In this document: piece after piece, positions 1 through 9,059 of the stretch
How the letters are laid out: each line of letters starts with the position of its first letter
Numbering within the stretch: position 1 is the first letter of the stretch
NCBI RefSeq assembly: GCF_030552475.1
Contig: NZ_JAUPED010000023.1
Coordinates: 1-38,321 of the forward strand
DNA from: Mariniflexile sp. AS56
GTDB lineage: Bacteria; Bacteroidota; Bacteroidia; Flavobacteriales; Flavobacteriaceae
Length of the DNA stretch: 38,321 nucleotides
Direction of reading: 5' to 3'
Notes under the pieces: generated by a model
Seen by the model: only the letters and a program-made list of their open reading frames with translations
Databases searched by the model: none
Told to the model about the DNA's origin: nothing
Made by a program: the position numbers and the translations under genes

Positions 1-430
1 GATACGGTTCAATCGGATGTTGACGCTAACGAAACGGCAGCGAATACAGCTATTGCAAATGTTCAGTCAGATGTAGACGCAAATGAAGTAGCACGTATTT
101 CTGCGGATACTACACTTCAAACTAATATTGATACGGTTCAATCGGATGTTGACGCTAACGAAACGGCAGCGAATACAGCTATTGCAAATGTTCAGTCAGA
201 TGTAGATGCTAATGAAGTAGCGCGTATTTCTGCAGACACTACGCTTCAAACTAATATTGATACGGTTCAATCGGATGTTGACGCTAACGAAACGGCGGCG
301 AATACAGCTATTGCAAATGTTCAGTCAGATGTAGACGCAAATGAAGTAGCACGTATTTCTGCAGACACTACGCTTCAAACTAATATTGATACGGTTCAAT
401 CGGATGTTGACGCTAATGAAACAGCTACGA
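1..430 (+). repeat. 129-bp tandem repeat (43 aa), three full copies plus a partial fourth
   Basis: The phrase GATACGGTTCAATCGGATGT recurs at 1, 130, 259 and 388, exactly 129 bp apart, so copies stay in frame. Copies differ at only a few, mostly synonymous, positions. Each encodes 43 residues with two VQSDVDANE blocks, likely a coiled-coil or helical stalk. The array enters from the left edge, so the true copy number is unknown. Confidence 0.95.
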
Positions 431-3400
431 ATAATAAATTGGTTTTAAAAGCAGATTTAGCTTCCCCAACTTTTACAGGAACAGTTTCGGGAATAACATC
501 AACGATGGTTGGTTTAGGTAATGTAGATAATACAAGCGATGCGAACAAGCCAGTTTCAACAGCAGGACAAGCTGCTTTAGATTTAAAAGAAAATTCAGTA
601 AATAAAAGTACAGACGTAACAGCAGACGCAGCGTCCGATACAAAATACCCAAGTGTAAAATCGGTTAAAACCTATGTAGATGCAAGCGCAAGTGCTAAAG
701 TAGCAGATGCCATAGTGGATGCCGTAACTACTGTAGCACCTTCACAAAATGCGGTTTATGATGCTTTAGTTTTGAAAGCAAATTTAGCATCTCCAACCTT
801 TACGGGAACCCCAACTTTGCCAACTGGATCAATTGCAACGACACAAACCATTGGAAATAATACAACAGCTCTAGCGACAACAGCTTTTGTGACAAGCGCT
901 ACTACTGGTAAGTTTGTAGATTTAACTACAAACCAAACTATTTCAGGCGTTAAAACTTTTAATTCTAATATTAATGTGAAAGGTTTAATAATTGGATTAG
1001 GCGCAGCAGGTGTAGGGTCTAATACGTCAATAGGTGTTAATGCGTTGGTTTCTAATTCTTCAGGGGTTAATAATGTTGCTATTGGTGAACAAGCCGGGTT
1101 TTCTATAACAGGAAGTAATAATGTTGCTATTGGTACAGCTACTAATAGAAACGCAGCTGAAGGAGATAGTAATATTGCAATTGGAAATGGTGCTAATTAT
1201 CAAGGGACTTCTGGATCTCACAATGTATCATTGGGTACGCTTGCATATAGGCAAGGAAATAGTGGGTCTAGTAATATAGCACTGGGTTTTGCAGCATTAT
1301 ATGATGAAACTACAGGAAGTAATAATATAGCATTAGGAAATAACTCAAGTAGAAGTAATAATGGGGGAGAAGGAAATATTACATTAGGATTTCAAGCAGG
1401 AAACAATATATCAACGGGAGATTACAATGTTGTAATTGGCTATGATGCGGATGTTTCTAGTGGAACTTTAACAAACGCAACAGCTATTGGTAATGGAGCT
1501 GTGGTTGCTGCGAGTAATACTATTCAACTTGGAAATTCAAGTGTTACAGCTGTAAATACAAGTGGAGCAGTAACGGCCAGTTCGTTTATTAAATCAGGAG
1601 GAACGTCATCTCAGTTTTTAAAGGCAGATGGCTCAGTTGATGCAGCTGCATATGCCCCATTAGCCTCACCAACTTTTACCGGAACAGTATCTGGTATAAC
1701 ATCAACGATGGTTGGATTAGCTAATGTAAATAATACAAGTGATGCTAATAAGCCAGTTTCAACATCGGGACAAGCTGCATTAGATTTAAAAGTTGATAGG
1801 GTAACAGGAAAAGGATTGTCAACTGAAGACTATTCAACAACTGAAAAAACTAAATTGGCAGCTATTACAGGTACTAATACTGGAGATCAGGATTTGAGTA
1901 GTTACGCAACAAATGCGAATTTAGCCTTAAAAGCGGATATCGCATCTCCAACATTTACTGGTACAGTATCTGGTATAACATCAACTATGGTTGGATTAGC
2001 TAATGTAAATAATACATCTGATGCTAATAAACCAGTTTCAACATCGGGACAAGCTGCTTTAGATTTAAAAGTTGATAAGGTAACAGGAAAAGGATTGTCA
2101 ACTGAAGATTATTCAACAACTGAAAAAACGAAATTGGCAGCTATTACAGGTACTAATACTGGAGATCAAGATTTGAGTAGTTACGCAACAAATGCGAATT
2201 TAGCCTTAAAAGCGAATATCGCTTCCCCAACTTTTACAGGAACAGTATCAGGTATAACATCAACTATGGTTGGATTAGCTAATGTAGATAATACATCTGA
2301 TGCTAATAAGCCAGTTTCAACAGCGGGACAAGCTGCTTTAGCCTTAAAAGCGAATATCGCATCTCCTACTTTTACAGGAACAGTATCTGGTATAACATCA
2401 ACGATGGTTGGATTAGCTAATGTAAATAATACATCTGATGCTAATAAACCAGTTTCAACGGCAGGACAAGCTGCATTAGATTTAAAAGTTGATAAGGTAA
2501 CAGGAAAAGGGTTGTCAACTGAAGACTATTCAACAACTGAAAAAACTAAATTGGCAGCTATTACAGGTACTAATACTGGAGATCAGGATTTGAGTAGTTA
2601 CGCAACAAATGCGAATTTAGCTTTAAAAGCGAATATAGCTTCACCAACTTTTACAGGAACAGTATCTGGTATAACATCAACTATGGTTGGTTTAGCTAAT
2701 GTAAATAATACATCTGATGCTAATAAACCAGTTTCAACAGCAGGACAAGCTGCATTAGATTTAAAAGTTGATAAGGTAACAGGAAAAGGATTGTCAACTG
2801 AAGATTATTCAACAACTGAAAAAACGAAATTAGCTGCAATCACAGGTTCTAATACAGGTGATCAAGATCTGAGTAGTTACGCAACAAATGCGAATTTAGC
2901 TTTAAAAGCAAATATCGCATCTCCAACCTTTACAGGAACAGTGTCCGGTATAACATCAACGATGGTTGGGTTAGCTAATGTAAATAATACATCTGATGCT
3001 AATAAACCAGTTTCAACAGCAGGACAAACTGCATTAGATTTAAAAGTTGATAAGGTAACAGGAAAAGGATTGTCAACTGAAGATTATTCAACAACTGAAA
3101 AAACGAAATTAGCTGCAATCACAGGTTCTAATACAGGTGATCAAGATTTAAGTAGCTATGCAACAAACACGAATTTAGACCTAAAAGCAAACATTGCTTC
3201 TCCAACTTTTACAGGAACGGTTTCAGGAATCACTTCAAGCATGGTTGGTTTAGCTAATGTAGATAATACATCTGACGCTAATAAACAAGTTTCAACGGCG
3301 GGACAAACTGCTTTAAACTTAAAAGCGAATATTGCATCTCCTACTTTTACAGGAACAGTATCTGGTATAACATCAACGATGGTTGGTTTAGCTAATGTAG

Positions 3401-4608
3401 ATAATACATCTGATGCTAATAAGCCAGTTTCAACGGCGGGACAAACTGCTTTAAACTTAAAAGCGAATATCGCATCTCCAACCTTTACAGGAACAGTATC
3501 CGGTATAACATCAACGATGGTTGGATTAGCTAATGTAGATAATACAAGTGATGCTAATAAGCCAGTTTCAACAGCGGGACAAGCTGCTTTAGACTTAAAA
3601 GCGAATTTAGTTTCACCAACCTTTACAGGTACTCCAACATTACCAACAGGAACTATTGCAGCAACACAAACGGTAGGAAATAATACAACTGCTGTGGCAA
3701 CAACTGCTTTTGTTACAGCGGCTATTACAGGGAATTATGTGGATTTAACGACGAATCAAACCATTGCAGGTACTAAAACTTTTAGTTCTGATATAACTAT
3801 TAATAACACAAAATTTGGTAAAGGAGCTGGAAGTAATGCATCGAGCAGAAATATAGCTGTCGGTAATTCATCTTTAGTTAATAATACTTCTGGTCAATGG
3901 AATACGGCGATAGGAACTTATGCTTTGCAAAAAAACTCAACGGGCTCAAATAATACGGCTATCGGAAATGAAGCGGTTAGCGAATCAGTTCCTGGTTCAA
4001 ATAATACAGGTATAGGAAATCGTGCTTTAATGTATACTTCAGGTACAGGTAATACCTCTGTAGGTAGTAATGCTTTAATTAATAGTACAACTGGTAATAA
4101 TAATACGGCATTTGGACTAAATGCATTTTTAACAAATACTACAGGTTCAAACAATACGGCATTGGGAGCGTCTACAGTTGTTTCTTCAGTGGGGTTAACT
4201 AATGTGACCGCTATAGGTTATGGAGCTACTGTTGCAGCGAGCAATACCATACAATTAGGTAATACAGCTATTACAGATGTAAATACAAGTGGCGCAATCA
4301 CTGCACTTTCCTATATTAAGTCTGGGGGTACATCTTCTCAATTTTTAATGGCAGATGGTTCTGTTTCTTCAGGGGCAGCAGCCGTTAGAGAAGTCGCTGA
4401 TGAGTTTACACCAACAGGTGGTCAAACAAGTTTTACTTTATCACAAACACCATCACCAAACAGTAAGGTGAAAATGTATATAAACGGAATAAGAATAAGT
4501 AATACTGCTTACAGTACAAGCGGAACTACTTTAATTTATGCACCTGGAAGTAATGGAAATAATCCCTTAGTTGCTGAAGATAGAATTCAATTTGATTTTT
4601 ATTATTAA
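1..4608 (+). CDS. Giant repetitive fibre/adhesin-like surface protein (5'-truncated by the window edge)
   Basis: The frame is open from base 1, so the gene begins upstream and at least 1535 codons are visible. In order: 43-aa repeats rich in VQSDVDANE (1-430); a SPTFTGTVSGI unit and a PSVKSVKTYVDA segment (460-780); a first YadA-head-like beta-roll with repeated NNxAIGN motifs (about 1000-1530); nine array units (1660-3606); a second beta-roll (about 3800-4260); and a C-terminal tip ending in DFYY. The SPTFTG, ATTAFV and VTGKGLS motifs are typical of trimeric phage tail fibres and bacterial adhesins, so I infer an extended, probably trimeric, surface fibre. Any export signal would lie outside the window. 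No type IX sorting domain is recognised. The secreted DUF285 gene follows after 7 bp and is probably cotranscribed. No phage genes are nearby. The ligand and exact role are unknown. Confidence 0.85.
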   Translation, partial: DTVQSDVDANETAANTAIANVQSDVDANEVARISADTTLQTNIDTVQSDVDANETAANTAIANVQSDVDANEVARISADTTLQTNIDTVQSDVDANETAANTAIANVQSDVDANEVARISADTTLQTNIDTVQSDVDANETATNNKLVLKADLASPTFTGTVSGITSTMVGLGNVDNTSDANKPVSTAGQAALDLKENSVNKSTDVTADAASDTKYPSVKSVKTYVDASASAKVADAIVDAVTTVAPSQNAVYDALVLKANLASPTFTGTPTLPTGSIATTQTIGNNTTALATTAFVTSATTGKFVDLTTNQTISGVKTFNSNINVKGLIIGLGAAGVGSNTSIGVNALVSNSSGVNNVAIGEQAGFSITGSNNVAIGTATNRNAAEGDSNIAIGNGANYQGTSGSHNVSLGTLAYRQGNSGSSNIALGFAALYDETTGSNNIALGNNSSRSNNGGEGNITLGFQAGNNISTGDYNVVIGYDADVSSGTLTNATAIGNGAVVAASNTIQLGNSSVTAVNTSGAVTASSFIKSGGTSSQFLKADGSVDAAAYAPLASPTFTGTVSGITSTMVGLANVNNTSDANKPVSTSGQAALDLKVDRVTGKGLSTEDYSTTEKTKLAAITGTNTGDQDLSSYATNANLALKADIASPTFTGTVSGITSTMVGLANVNNTSDANKPVSTSGQAALDLKVDKVTGKGLSTEDYSTTEKTKLAAITGTNTGDQDLSSYATNANLALKANIASPTFTGTVSGITSTMVGLANVDNTSDANKPVSTAGQAALALKANIASPTFTGTVSGITSTMVGLANVNNTSDANKPVSTAGQAALDLKVDKVTGKGLSTEDYSTTEKTKLAAITGTNTGDQDLSSYATNANLALKANIASPTFTGTVSGITSTMVGLANVNNTSDANKPVSTAGQAALDLKVDKVTGKGLSTEDYSTTEKTKLAAITGSNTGDQDLSSYATNANLALKANIASPTFTGTVSGITSTMVGLANVNNTSDANKPVSTAGQTALDLKVDKVTGKGLSTEDYSTTEKTKLAAITGSNTGDQDLSSYATNTNLDLKANIASPTFTGTVSGITSSMVGLANVDNTSDANKQVSTAGQTALNLKANIASPTFTGTVSGITSTMVGLANVDNTSDANKPVSTAGQTALNLKANIASPTFTGTVSGITSTMVGLANVDNTSDANKPVSTAGQAALDLKANLVSPTFTGTPTLPTGTIAATQTVGNNTTAVATTAFVTAAITGNYVDLTTNQTIAGTKTFSSDITINNTKFGKGAGSNASSRNIAVGNSSLVNNTSGQWNTAIGTYALQKNSTGSNNTAIGNEAVSESVPGSNNTGIGNRALMYTSGTGNTSVGSNALINSTTGNNNTAFGLNAFLTNTTGSNNTALGASTVVSSVGLTNVTAIGYGATVAASNTIQLGNTAITDVNTSGAITALSYIKSGGTSSQFLMADGSVSSGAAAVREVADEFTPTGGQTSFTLSQTPSPNSKVKMYINGIRISNTAYSTSGTTLIYAPGSNGNNPLVAEDRIQFDFYY
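1660..3606 (+). repeat. Nine-unit array of 279-bp (L) and 138-bp (S) in-frame units
   Basis: Unit starts, taken at the ASP codons, fall near 1663, 1942, 2221, 2359, 2638, 2917, 3196, 3334 and 3472. The order is L L S L L L S S S. Each unit begins with a 46-residue SPTFTGTVSGITS block. L units add a 47-residue block starting VDKVTGKGLSTEDYS. Copies are nearly identical in nucleotide sequence, which indicates recent expansion or gene conversion. Confidence 0.9.
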
Positions 4609-4615
4609 AAAATTA

Positions 4616-7600
4616 ATGTTTCAAAAAAAACAAAATATGTATCGATTTTTATCCAATCTAAAAAAAGCAATACGTTTCCTAAGTCTTTTTGCAATATTTG
4701 CAATTAATAACATTATTCAGGCACAAGGCGCACTTGAGTTCAATGGTACGACTAGTTATGTTGAGATTCCATATGCTGCAACAAATAATACAGCACAATT
4801 TACCGTAGAATTTTGGGCGCGAGTTGATGGAGGAGCTGGCGCGTACAGAGCCCCATTAAGTAATAGAGCAGCCGATCCATTAAAAGGCTACAATTTTTAC
4901 GCAAATAATTCAAATATTTGGGAATTCTCAGTTAGTAGTGGTGGTTCTGTATGGGAATATTTTCCAGGTCCAGCTGTTGTTATTGGTGAGTGGACGCACT
5001 TGGCTGCAACTTATGATGGATCTACCTATCGTTTTTATGTAAATGGTGTTTTGGAGGGAGCTCCTCTTGTAGCAGGCTATTCTCCGAATACAACGAAACC
5101 TCTTAGGATAGGTGCGGGAACAACCGAAACGACACCTAACTATTACTTCCCTGGAGCTGTAGATGAGGTTAAAATTTGGAATAATGCTCGTACTGAAAGT
5201 GAGATTAATGATAATAAAAATATTGATTTACCTGTGCCACAAACTGGGCTTGAGTCTTATTATCGATTTGAGGATGGGTCAGCAACTAGTAAAACAGGAA
5301 GTAATAATGGAAATTTAATCAATAGCCCTACTCTCGTAACAGGGGTAAGTATGACAAATGCACAAACTGCTTTTATAACTACATGGGAAACGGATGGGAG
5401 TAACAATATCATTATACCTTTAACGGGGAGTGGTTATGATTTTACTGTTGATTGGGGGGATGGCTCCTCGGAAGCTAAAATCGGAAGCCCTGGTAATATT
5501 ACTCATAATTATACTACGGCAGGGGTTTATGAGGTTTCAATTATGCCAACAACACCTGCTGGCTTTCCGAGAATTTATTTAAATAATTTTGGGAATAGAA
5601 ACTACTTAAAAACGGTTAAGCAATGGGGTAGCCCACAATGGACTACAATGGATAGGGCTTTTTCTGGAGCCTCTAACTTAATTATAACAGCTAGTGATAC
5701 TCCAGATTTATCTTTGGTGACAAATTTCGTGTATATGTTTGCGAATTGTACAGCCCTTACTGATGCAAACGGGGCAATGGCAAACTGGGTGTTTACAACG
5801 GATTCTTCAAAGTCTATAGATATGGCTGGTATGTTTCAGGCAGCGTTTGTATTTAATCAAGATATTAGTGGTTGGAATGTATCATATGTTACAAGTATGC
5901 AGAGTATGTTTAGGGAGGCCTATGCATTTAATGCGGATATAAGCGGTTGGGATGTATCTAAAGTTACTAGTACATCTCTAATGTTTTATCGTGCAAATGC
6001 ATTTAATCAAGACCTAAATTCTTGGAATGTTTCCAGTTTAGTAAACCCTAGTAGGATGTTTGAAGAAGCTCCTGTTTTTAACGGTAATATTTCTTCTTGG
6101 GTTTTTACCACAGATATTACGAAATCTGTAAATATGTATAGGATGTTTTATTCAGCTAAGGTGTTTAATCAAGACATAAGCGGCTGGAATACAGAGCGTG
6201 TTACTAATACAAAAGAAATGTTTTTTAATGCGTATTTGTTTAACCAAAATATTAATGGATGGGATGTTACAAATGTAACAGACATGAGAGGTATGTTTTC
6301 GGCAGCCAGAGCATTCAATGGAGCAATAGATAGTTGGGTTTTTCCAAATGTTACTGACTTAGAATCGCTGTTTTCTGGAGCTTTTGCTTTTAATCAACCA
6401 TTAAATAGTTGGGACGTATCTAATGTTACAAATATGACATCGATGTTTAATAATGCTCATGCTTTTAACCAAGATATAAGCATGTGGGATGTATCCCAAG
6501 TAACCAGCATGTCGAATATGTTTAATAACGCTAAAGTGTATAATCAACCTCTAAATACTTGGGGTGCTAAAACCGGAAATGTAACAGATATGCAGGGTAT
6601 GTTTAGAGAGGCCTCTGCATTTAATCAGGATATTAACGGTTGGGATGTTTCAAATGTGGGCACTACTTATTTGATGTTTTATAGAACTAATAGTTTTAAT
6701 CAGGACTTAGATGCCTGGGATGTGTCAAGTTTGGTTAATCCTTCTCATATGTTTAGGGAAGCTGGTTCTTTTAATGGAGATATTTCTACATGGGTCTTTC
6801 CAACGGATGCTTTAAAAACTATAAATATGACTTCTATGTTTCTGTCAGCGGTTGCATTTAATCAAAATATTAGTGGGTGGAAAACAGTGCGAGTAAATAA
6901 TATGAATAATATGTTTAGTAGTACTCAATTGTTCAACCAAGATATTAATGGTTGGGATGTTTCTAACGTGACTAATATGTCAAATATGTTTAATAACGCA
7001 AAAGCTTTTGATCAAAATATTAGTGGTTGGAATGTTTCTAAGGTTACCAATATGTCATCCATGTTTCAGAGTACGCTTGTGTTTAATCAGCCATTGAACA
7101 CTTGGGATGTGTCTAGTGTGAATAATATGGCATCGATATTTAATAATGCTCAAGCTTTTAACCAAGATATAAGCCTGTGGAATGTATCACAAGTAACCAA
7201 CATGTCGAATATGTTTAATGGGGCTAAAGTGTATAATCAACCTCTAAATACTTGGGGTGCTAAAACCGGAAATGTAACAGATATGCAGGGTATGTTTAGG
7301 GAGGCCTCTGCATTTAATCAGGATATTAACGGTTGGGATGTTTCAAATGTGGGCACTACTTATTTGATGTTTTATAGAACTAATAGTTTTAATCAGGACT
7401 TAGATGCCTGGGATGTGTCAAGTTTGGTTAATCCTTCTCATATGTTTAGGGAAGCTGGTTCTTTTAATGGAGATATTTCTACATGGGTCTTTCCAACGGA
7501 TGCTTTAAAAACTATAAATATGACTTCTATGTTTCTGTCAGCGGCTGCATTTAATCAAGATATTAGTGGATGGAATACAGTGCGAGTAAATAATATGAAT

Positions 7601-8074
7601 AATATGTTTAGTAGTACTCAAATGTTCAACCAAGATATTAATGGTTGGGATGTTTCTAACGTGACTAACATGAATAGTATGTTTTCTAATGCCAAAGCAT
7701 TCAATCAAGATCTAGGAGGATGGGATATTTCTAGTGTAACAGATGCTGTAAATTTCATGACAAATGTTAAGCTCTCAAGAGTGAATTATGACAATATTTT
7801 AGTTGGTTGGGAAACTTTGGATACAGGAGAAACTAAAATTCCTGTAAATATTAATATAAATTTCGGGTCAAGTTTATATTCAAATAATACGGCGGTAATT
7901 GCATCACGAACTAATTTAGTTGATAATAAAATTTGGGTGATTTCAGATGGAGGGATGGTTTCTGTATTAACAAATACAGGTGGTTTATCTGGGTCACATT
8001 CGCTTAATGTGAACAAATATGGTGTTTTGGGTGATAGTGCAGGACTTTCTAAAAACGGTAAAATAATTGATTAA
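4616..8074 (+). CDS. Secreted LamG / PKD-like / BspA-type DUF285 repeat surface protein
   Basis: This is a 1152-aa protein. I chose ATG 4616, 7 bp after the fibre stop; ATG 4637 is also possible. An N-terminal signal peptide with a basic region and hydrophobic core ends near AQA (residue 37). Residues 39-225 form a LamG/concanavalin-like domain (GALEFNGTTSYVEI, VDEVKIWNNARTESEI). Residues 262-310 resemble a PKD domain (VDWGDGSSE, TAGVYEVSI). About residues 345-1070 are BspA/DUF285 repeats of the form MFxxAxxFNQDIxxWDVSxVTxM. The last ~25 residues hold a Lys-Tyr-Gly/Lys-Asn-Gly tail rather than a recognisable type IX sorting domain. DUF285 proteins are usually surface-exposed, and some members bind host or matrix ligands; that role here is inferred. 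Pairing with the fibre gene suggests one surface assembly. Confidence 0.9.
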   Translation: MFQKKQNMYRFLSNLKKAIRFLSLFAIFAINNIIQAQGALEFNGTTSYVEIPYAATNNTAQFTVEFWARVDGGAGAYRAPLSNRAADPLKGYNFYANNSNIWEFSVSSGGSVWEYFPGPAVVIGEWTHLAATYDGSTYRFYVNGVLEGAPLVAGYSPNTTKPLRIGAGTTETTPNYYFPGAVDEVKIWNNARTESEINDNKNIDLPVPQTGLESYYRFEDGSATSKTGSNNGNLINSPTLVTGVSMTNAQTAFITTWETDGSNNIIIPLTGSGYDFTVDWGDGSSEAKIGSPGNITHNYTTAGVYEVSIMPTTPAGFPRIYLNNFGNRNYLKTVKQWGSPQWTTMDRAFSGASNLIITASDTPDLSLVTNFVYMFANCTALTDANGAMANWVFTTDSSKSIDMAGMFQAAFVFNQDISGWNVSYVTSMQSMFREAYAFNADISGWDVSKVTSTSLMFYRANAFNQDLNSWNVSSLVNPSRMFEEAPVFNGNISSWVFTTDITKSVNMYRMFYSAKVFNQDISGWNTERVTNTKEMFFNAYLFNQNINGWDVTNVTDMRGMFSAARAFNGAIDSWVFPNVTDLESLFSGAFAFNQPLNSWDVSNVTNMTSMFNNAHAFNQDISMWDVSQVTSMSNMFNNAKVYNQPLNTWGAKTGNVTDMQGMFREASAFNQDINGWDVSNVGTTYLMFYRTNSFNQDLDAWDVSSLVNPSHMFREAGSFNGDISTWVFPTDALKTINMTSMFLSAVAFNQNISGWKTVRVNNMNNMFSSTQLFNQDINGWDVSNVTNMSNMFNNAKAFDQNISGWNVSKVTNMSSMFQSTLVFNQPLNTWDVSSVNNMASIFNNAQAFNQDISLWNVSQVTNMSNMFNGAKVYNQPLNTWGAKTGNVTDMQGMFREASAFNQDINGWDVSNVGTTYLMFYRTNSFNQDLDAWDVSSLVNPSHMFREAGSFNGDISTWVFPTDALKTINMTSMFLSAAAFNQDISGWNTVRVNNMNNMFSSTQMFNQDINGWDVSNVTNMNSMFSNAKAFNQDLGGWDISSVTDAVNFMTNVKLSRVNYDNILVGWETLDTGETKIPVNININFGSSLYSNNTAVIASRTNLVDNKIWVISDGGMVSVLTNTGGLSGSHSLNVNKYGVLGDSAGLSKNGKIID
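6460..7680 (+). repeat. 693-bp internal duplication inside the DUF285 gene
   Basis: The stretch from about 6460 to 6985 recurs at about 7153 to 7678, offset exactly 693 bp (231 codons). From about 6538 to 6850 the copies are almost identical in nucleotide sequence, for example GTATAATCAACCTCTAAATA at 6538 and 7231. They diverge more toward both ends. The offset is a multiple of three, so the frame is preserved. Confidence 0.9.
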
Positions 8075-8142
8075 TATAGTCTTGTATGTTTTGCTGCATC
8101 AAGGGCTGTAATTTAAAAGAAAAAACTATTTTGTAATATTGA

Positions 8143-8179
8143 AAAGGTTGTTCTAATAAAGGGCAACCTTTCTGTTTTT
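8143..8179 (+). terminator. Intrinsic terminator of the fibre/DUF285 operon
   Basis: The stem AAAGGTTG (8143-8150) pairs with CAACCTTT (8164-8171) and is followed by CTGTTTTTA. It lies about 70 bp after the DUF285 stop on the plus strand and is the obvious end of that operon. Confidence 0.7.
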
Positions 8180-8292
8180 AATGATTAATCAACGTTTAAG
8201 TTTACTCTTTTTTTTTAGTCAGACTTATTTGTATGAAAAATTACAAAGATGCTGTTTGAAATGCTTTTACCAGTCACTTTTTACATTTACTG

Positions 8293-8324
8293 ATTTGCTT
8301 AAATTCTTATTGATTTAAGCAAAT
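8293..8324. repeat. Perfect 12-bp stem-loop without a T-run
   Basis: ATTTGCTTAAAT (8293-8304) is the exact reverse complement of ATTTAAGCAAAT (8313-8324), with an 8-base loop. No poly-T follows on either strand, so it does not look like a terminator. It could be an RNA structure or a protein-binding palindrome. Confidence 0.75.
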
Positions 8325-8512
8325 AGTATTCCTAAGTAATTGGTTAACCTATTTATATGTGTTTTTATTTCTATGTTTACCATGCTATTAATATTAGAAA
8401 AGCCTTCATCAGGCTTGAGTTATTAAACATTGGGATTTGTTTATGTACATTGTATTAGAATTTAACTGTTGAGGGTTATATTTTTTTAGGAAGTGATTCT
8501 AATACGTTTAGA

Positions 8513-8548
8513 AAAAGGTTGTACTTAGGTACAGCCTTTTCCGTTTTT
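8513..8548 (+). terminator. Terminator-like hairpin with no gene in front of it
   Basis: AAAAGGTTGTAC (8513-8524) pairs with GTACAGCCTTTT (8529-8540) through one G-U pair and a 4-base loop. CCGTTTTT follows. No gene precedes it between the first terminator and this site. Confidence 0.6.
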
Positions 8549-8775
8549 CGGTGAGAATTATCTAAAAAAAGAGGGTCAAAGGTTGCAACTAATAATTGTG
8601 GGACTGTTGTAAGAACTATTAGTCATTTTATGGTTTTTAAATTTTAATTCCGCTGCTGCGGTTAGTTTGGGGATTATATTAGTGCGTTTTATCTTTTTTT
8701 ATAACGTTTTATCGATAATTTAGTTGAGGTTCAGGTTATTAGGTTATATTTAGTATGCTATTAATCAGTTCATAC

Positions 8776-8827
8776 AAAACACCAACTTGCTCAATAATTA
8801 AAAAAATTGGCGGTCGGTGTTTTTTTT
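8776..8827 (+). terminator. Weak terminator-like inverted repeat
   Basis: AAAACACCAAC (8776-8786) pairs with GTCGGTGTTTT (8814-8824) with one mismatch and a long loop, then runs into a stretch of T. The long loop makes this less certain than its neighbours. Confidence 0.35.
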
Positions 8828-9014
8828 ATGCGCTACTTTTAGGGACTGCAAAAGTATTTACTCTCGTTCCTTTTTTTTGTTGATTCTATTATTCGGTAGC
8901 TTCGTCCTAAATAATTAAATAAAAAACATTTAATATAACCTATTGGTAACCTTGAGTTAATTTGAAATTTGAGTTGGTGCCTTAGATTTGTCCCTGTTAT
9001 AGTTAGTTAAATGG

Positions 9015-9059
9015 ACATTAGTTAGGGCTTCTCTGTCGAAGCAAACTAATGTTTTTTTA
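9015..9059 (+). terminator. Strong intrinsic terminator before the crotonase gene
   Basis: The outer stem ACATTAGTT (9015-9023) pairs with AACTAATGT (9044-9052). An inner stem, GCTTC with GAAGC, closes a small loop. Seven Ts follow. It insulates the downstream gene, but no plus-strand gene that it would serve is visible. Confidence 0.75.

Noticed and set aside
1-430. Regularly spaced repeats at the left edge as a CRISPR array
   Set aside because: The units are 129 bp, contiguous and in frame with an open coding sequence. There are no unique spacers or short repeat-spacer pattern, and no cas gene is present.
439-441. TTG at 439 as the start of the fibre gene
   Set aside because: The frame is open back to base 1 and encodes regular 43-aa repeats, so 439 is internal.
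3918-4154. Minus-strand reading frame inside the fibre gene
   Set aside because: It is an antisense shadow of the repeated coding sequence with no family resemblance.
439-4608. Prophage tail-fibre locus
   Set aside because: Fibre motifs are shared with phage proteins, but no capsid, tail, terminase, integrase or lysis gene is visible, and the neighbour is a secreted DUF285 protein.
8030-8074. Type IX secretion C-terminal domain on the DUF285 protein
   Set aside because: The last residues lack the usual beta-rich sorting domain pattern, so only the unusual short tail is reported.
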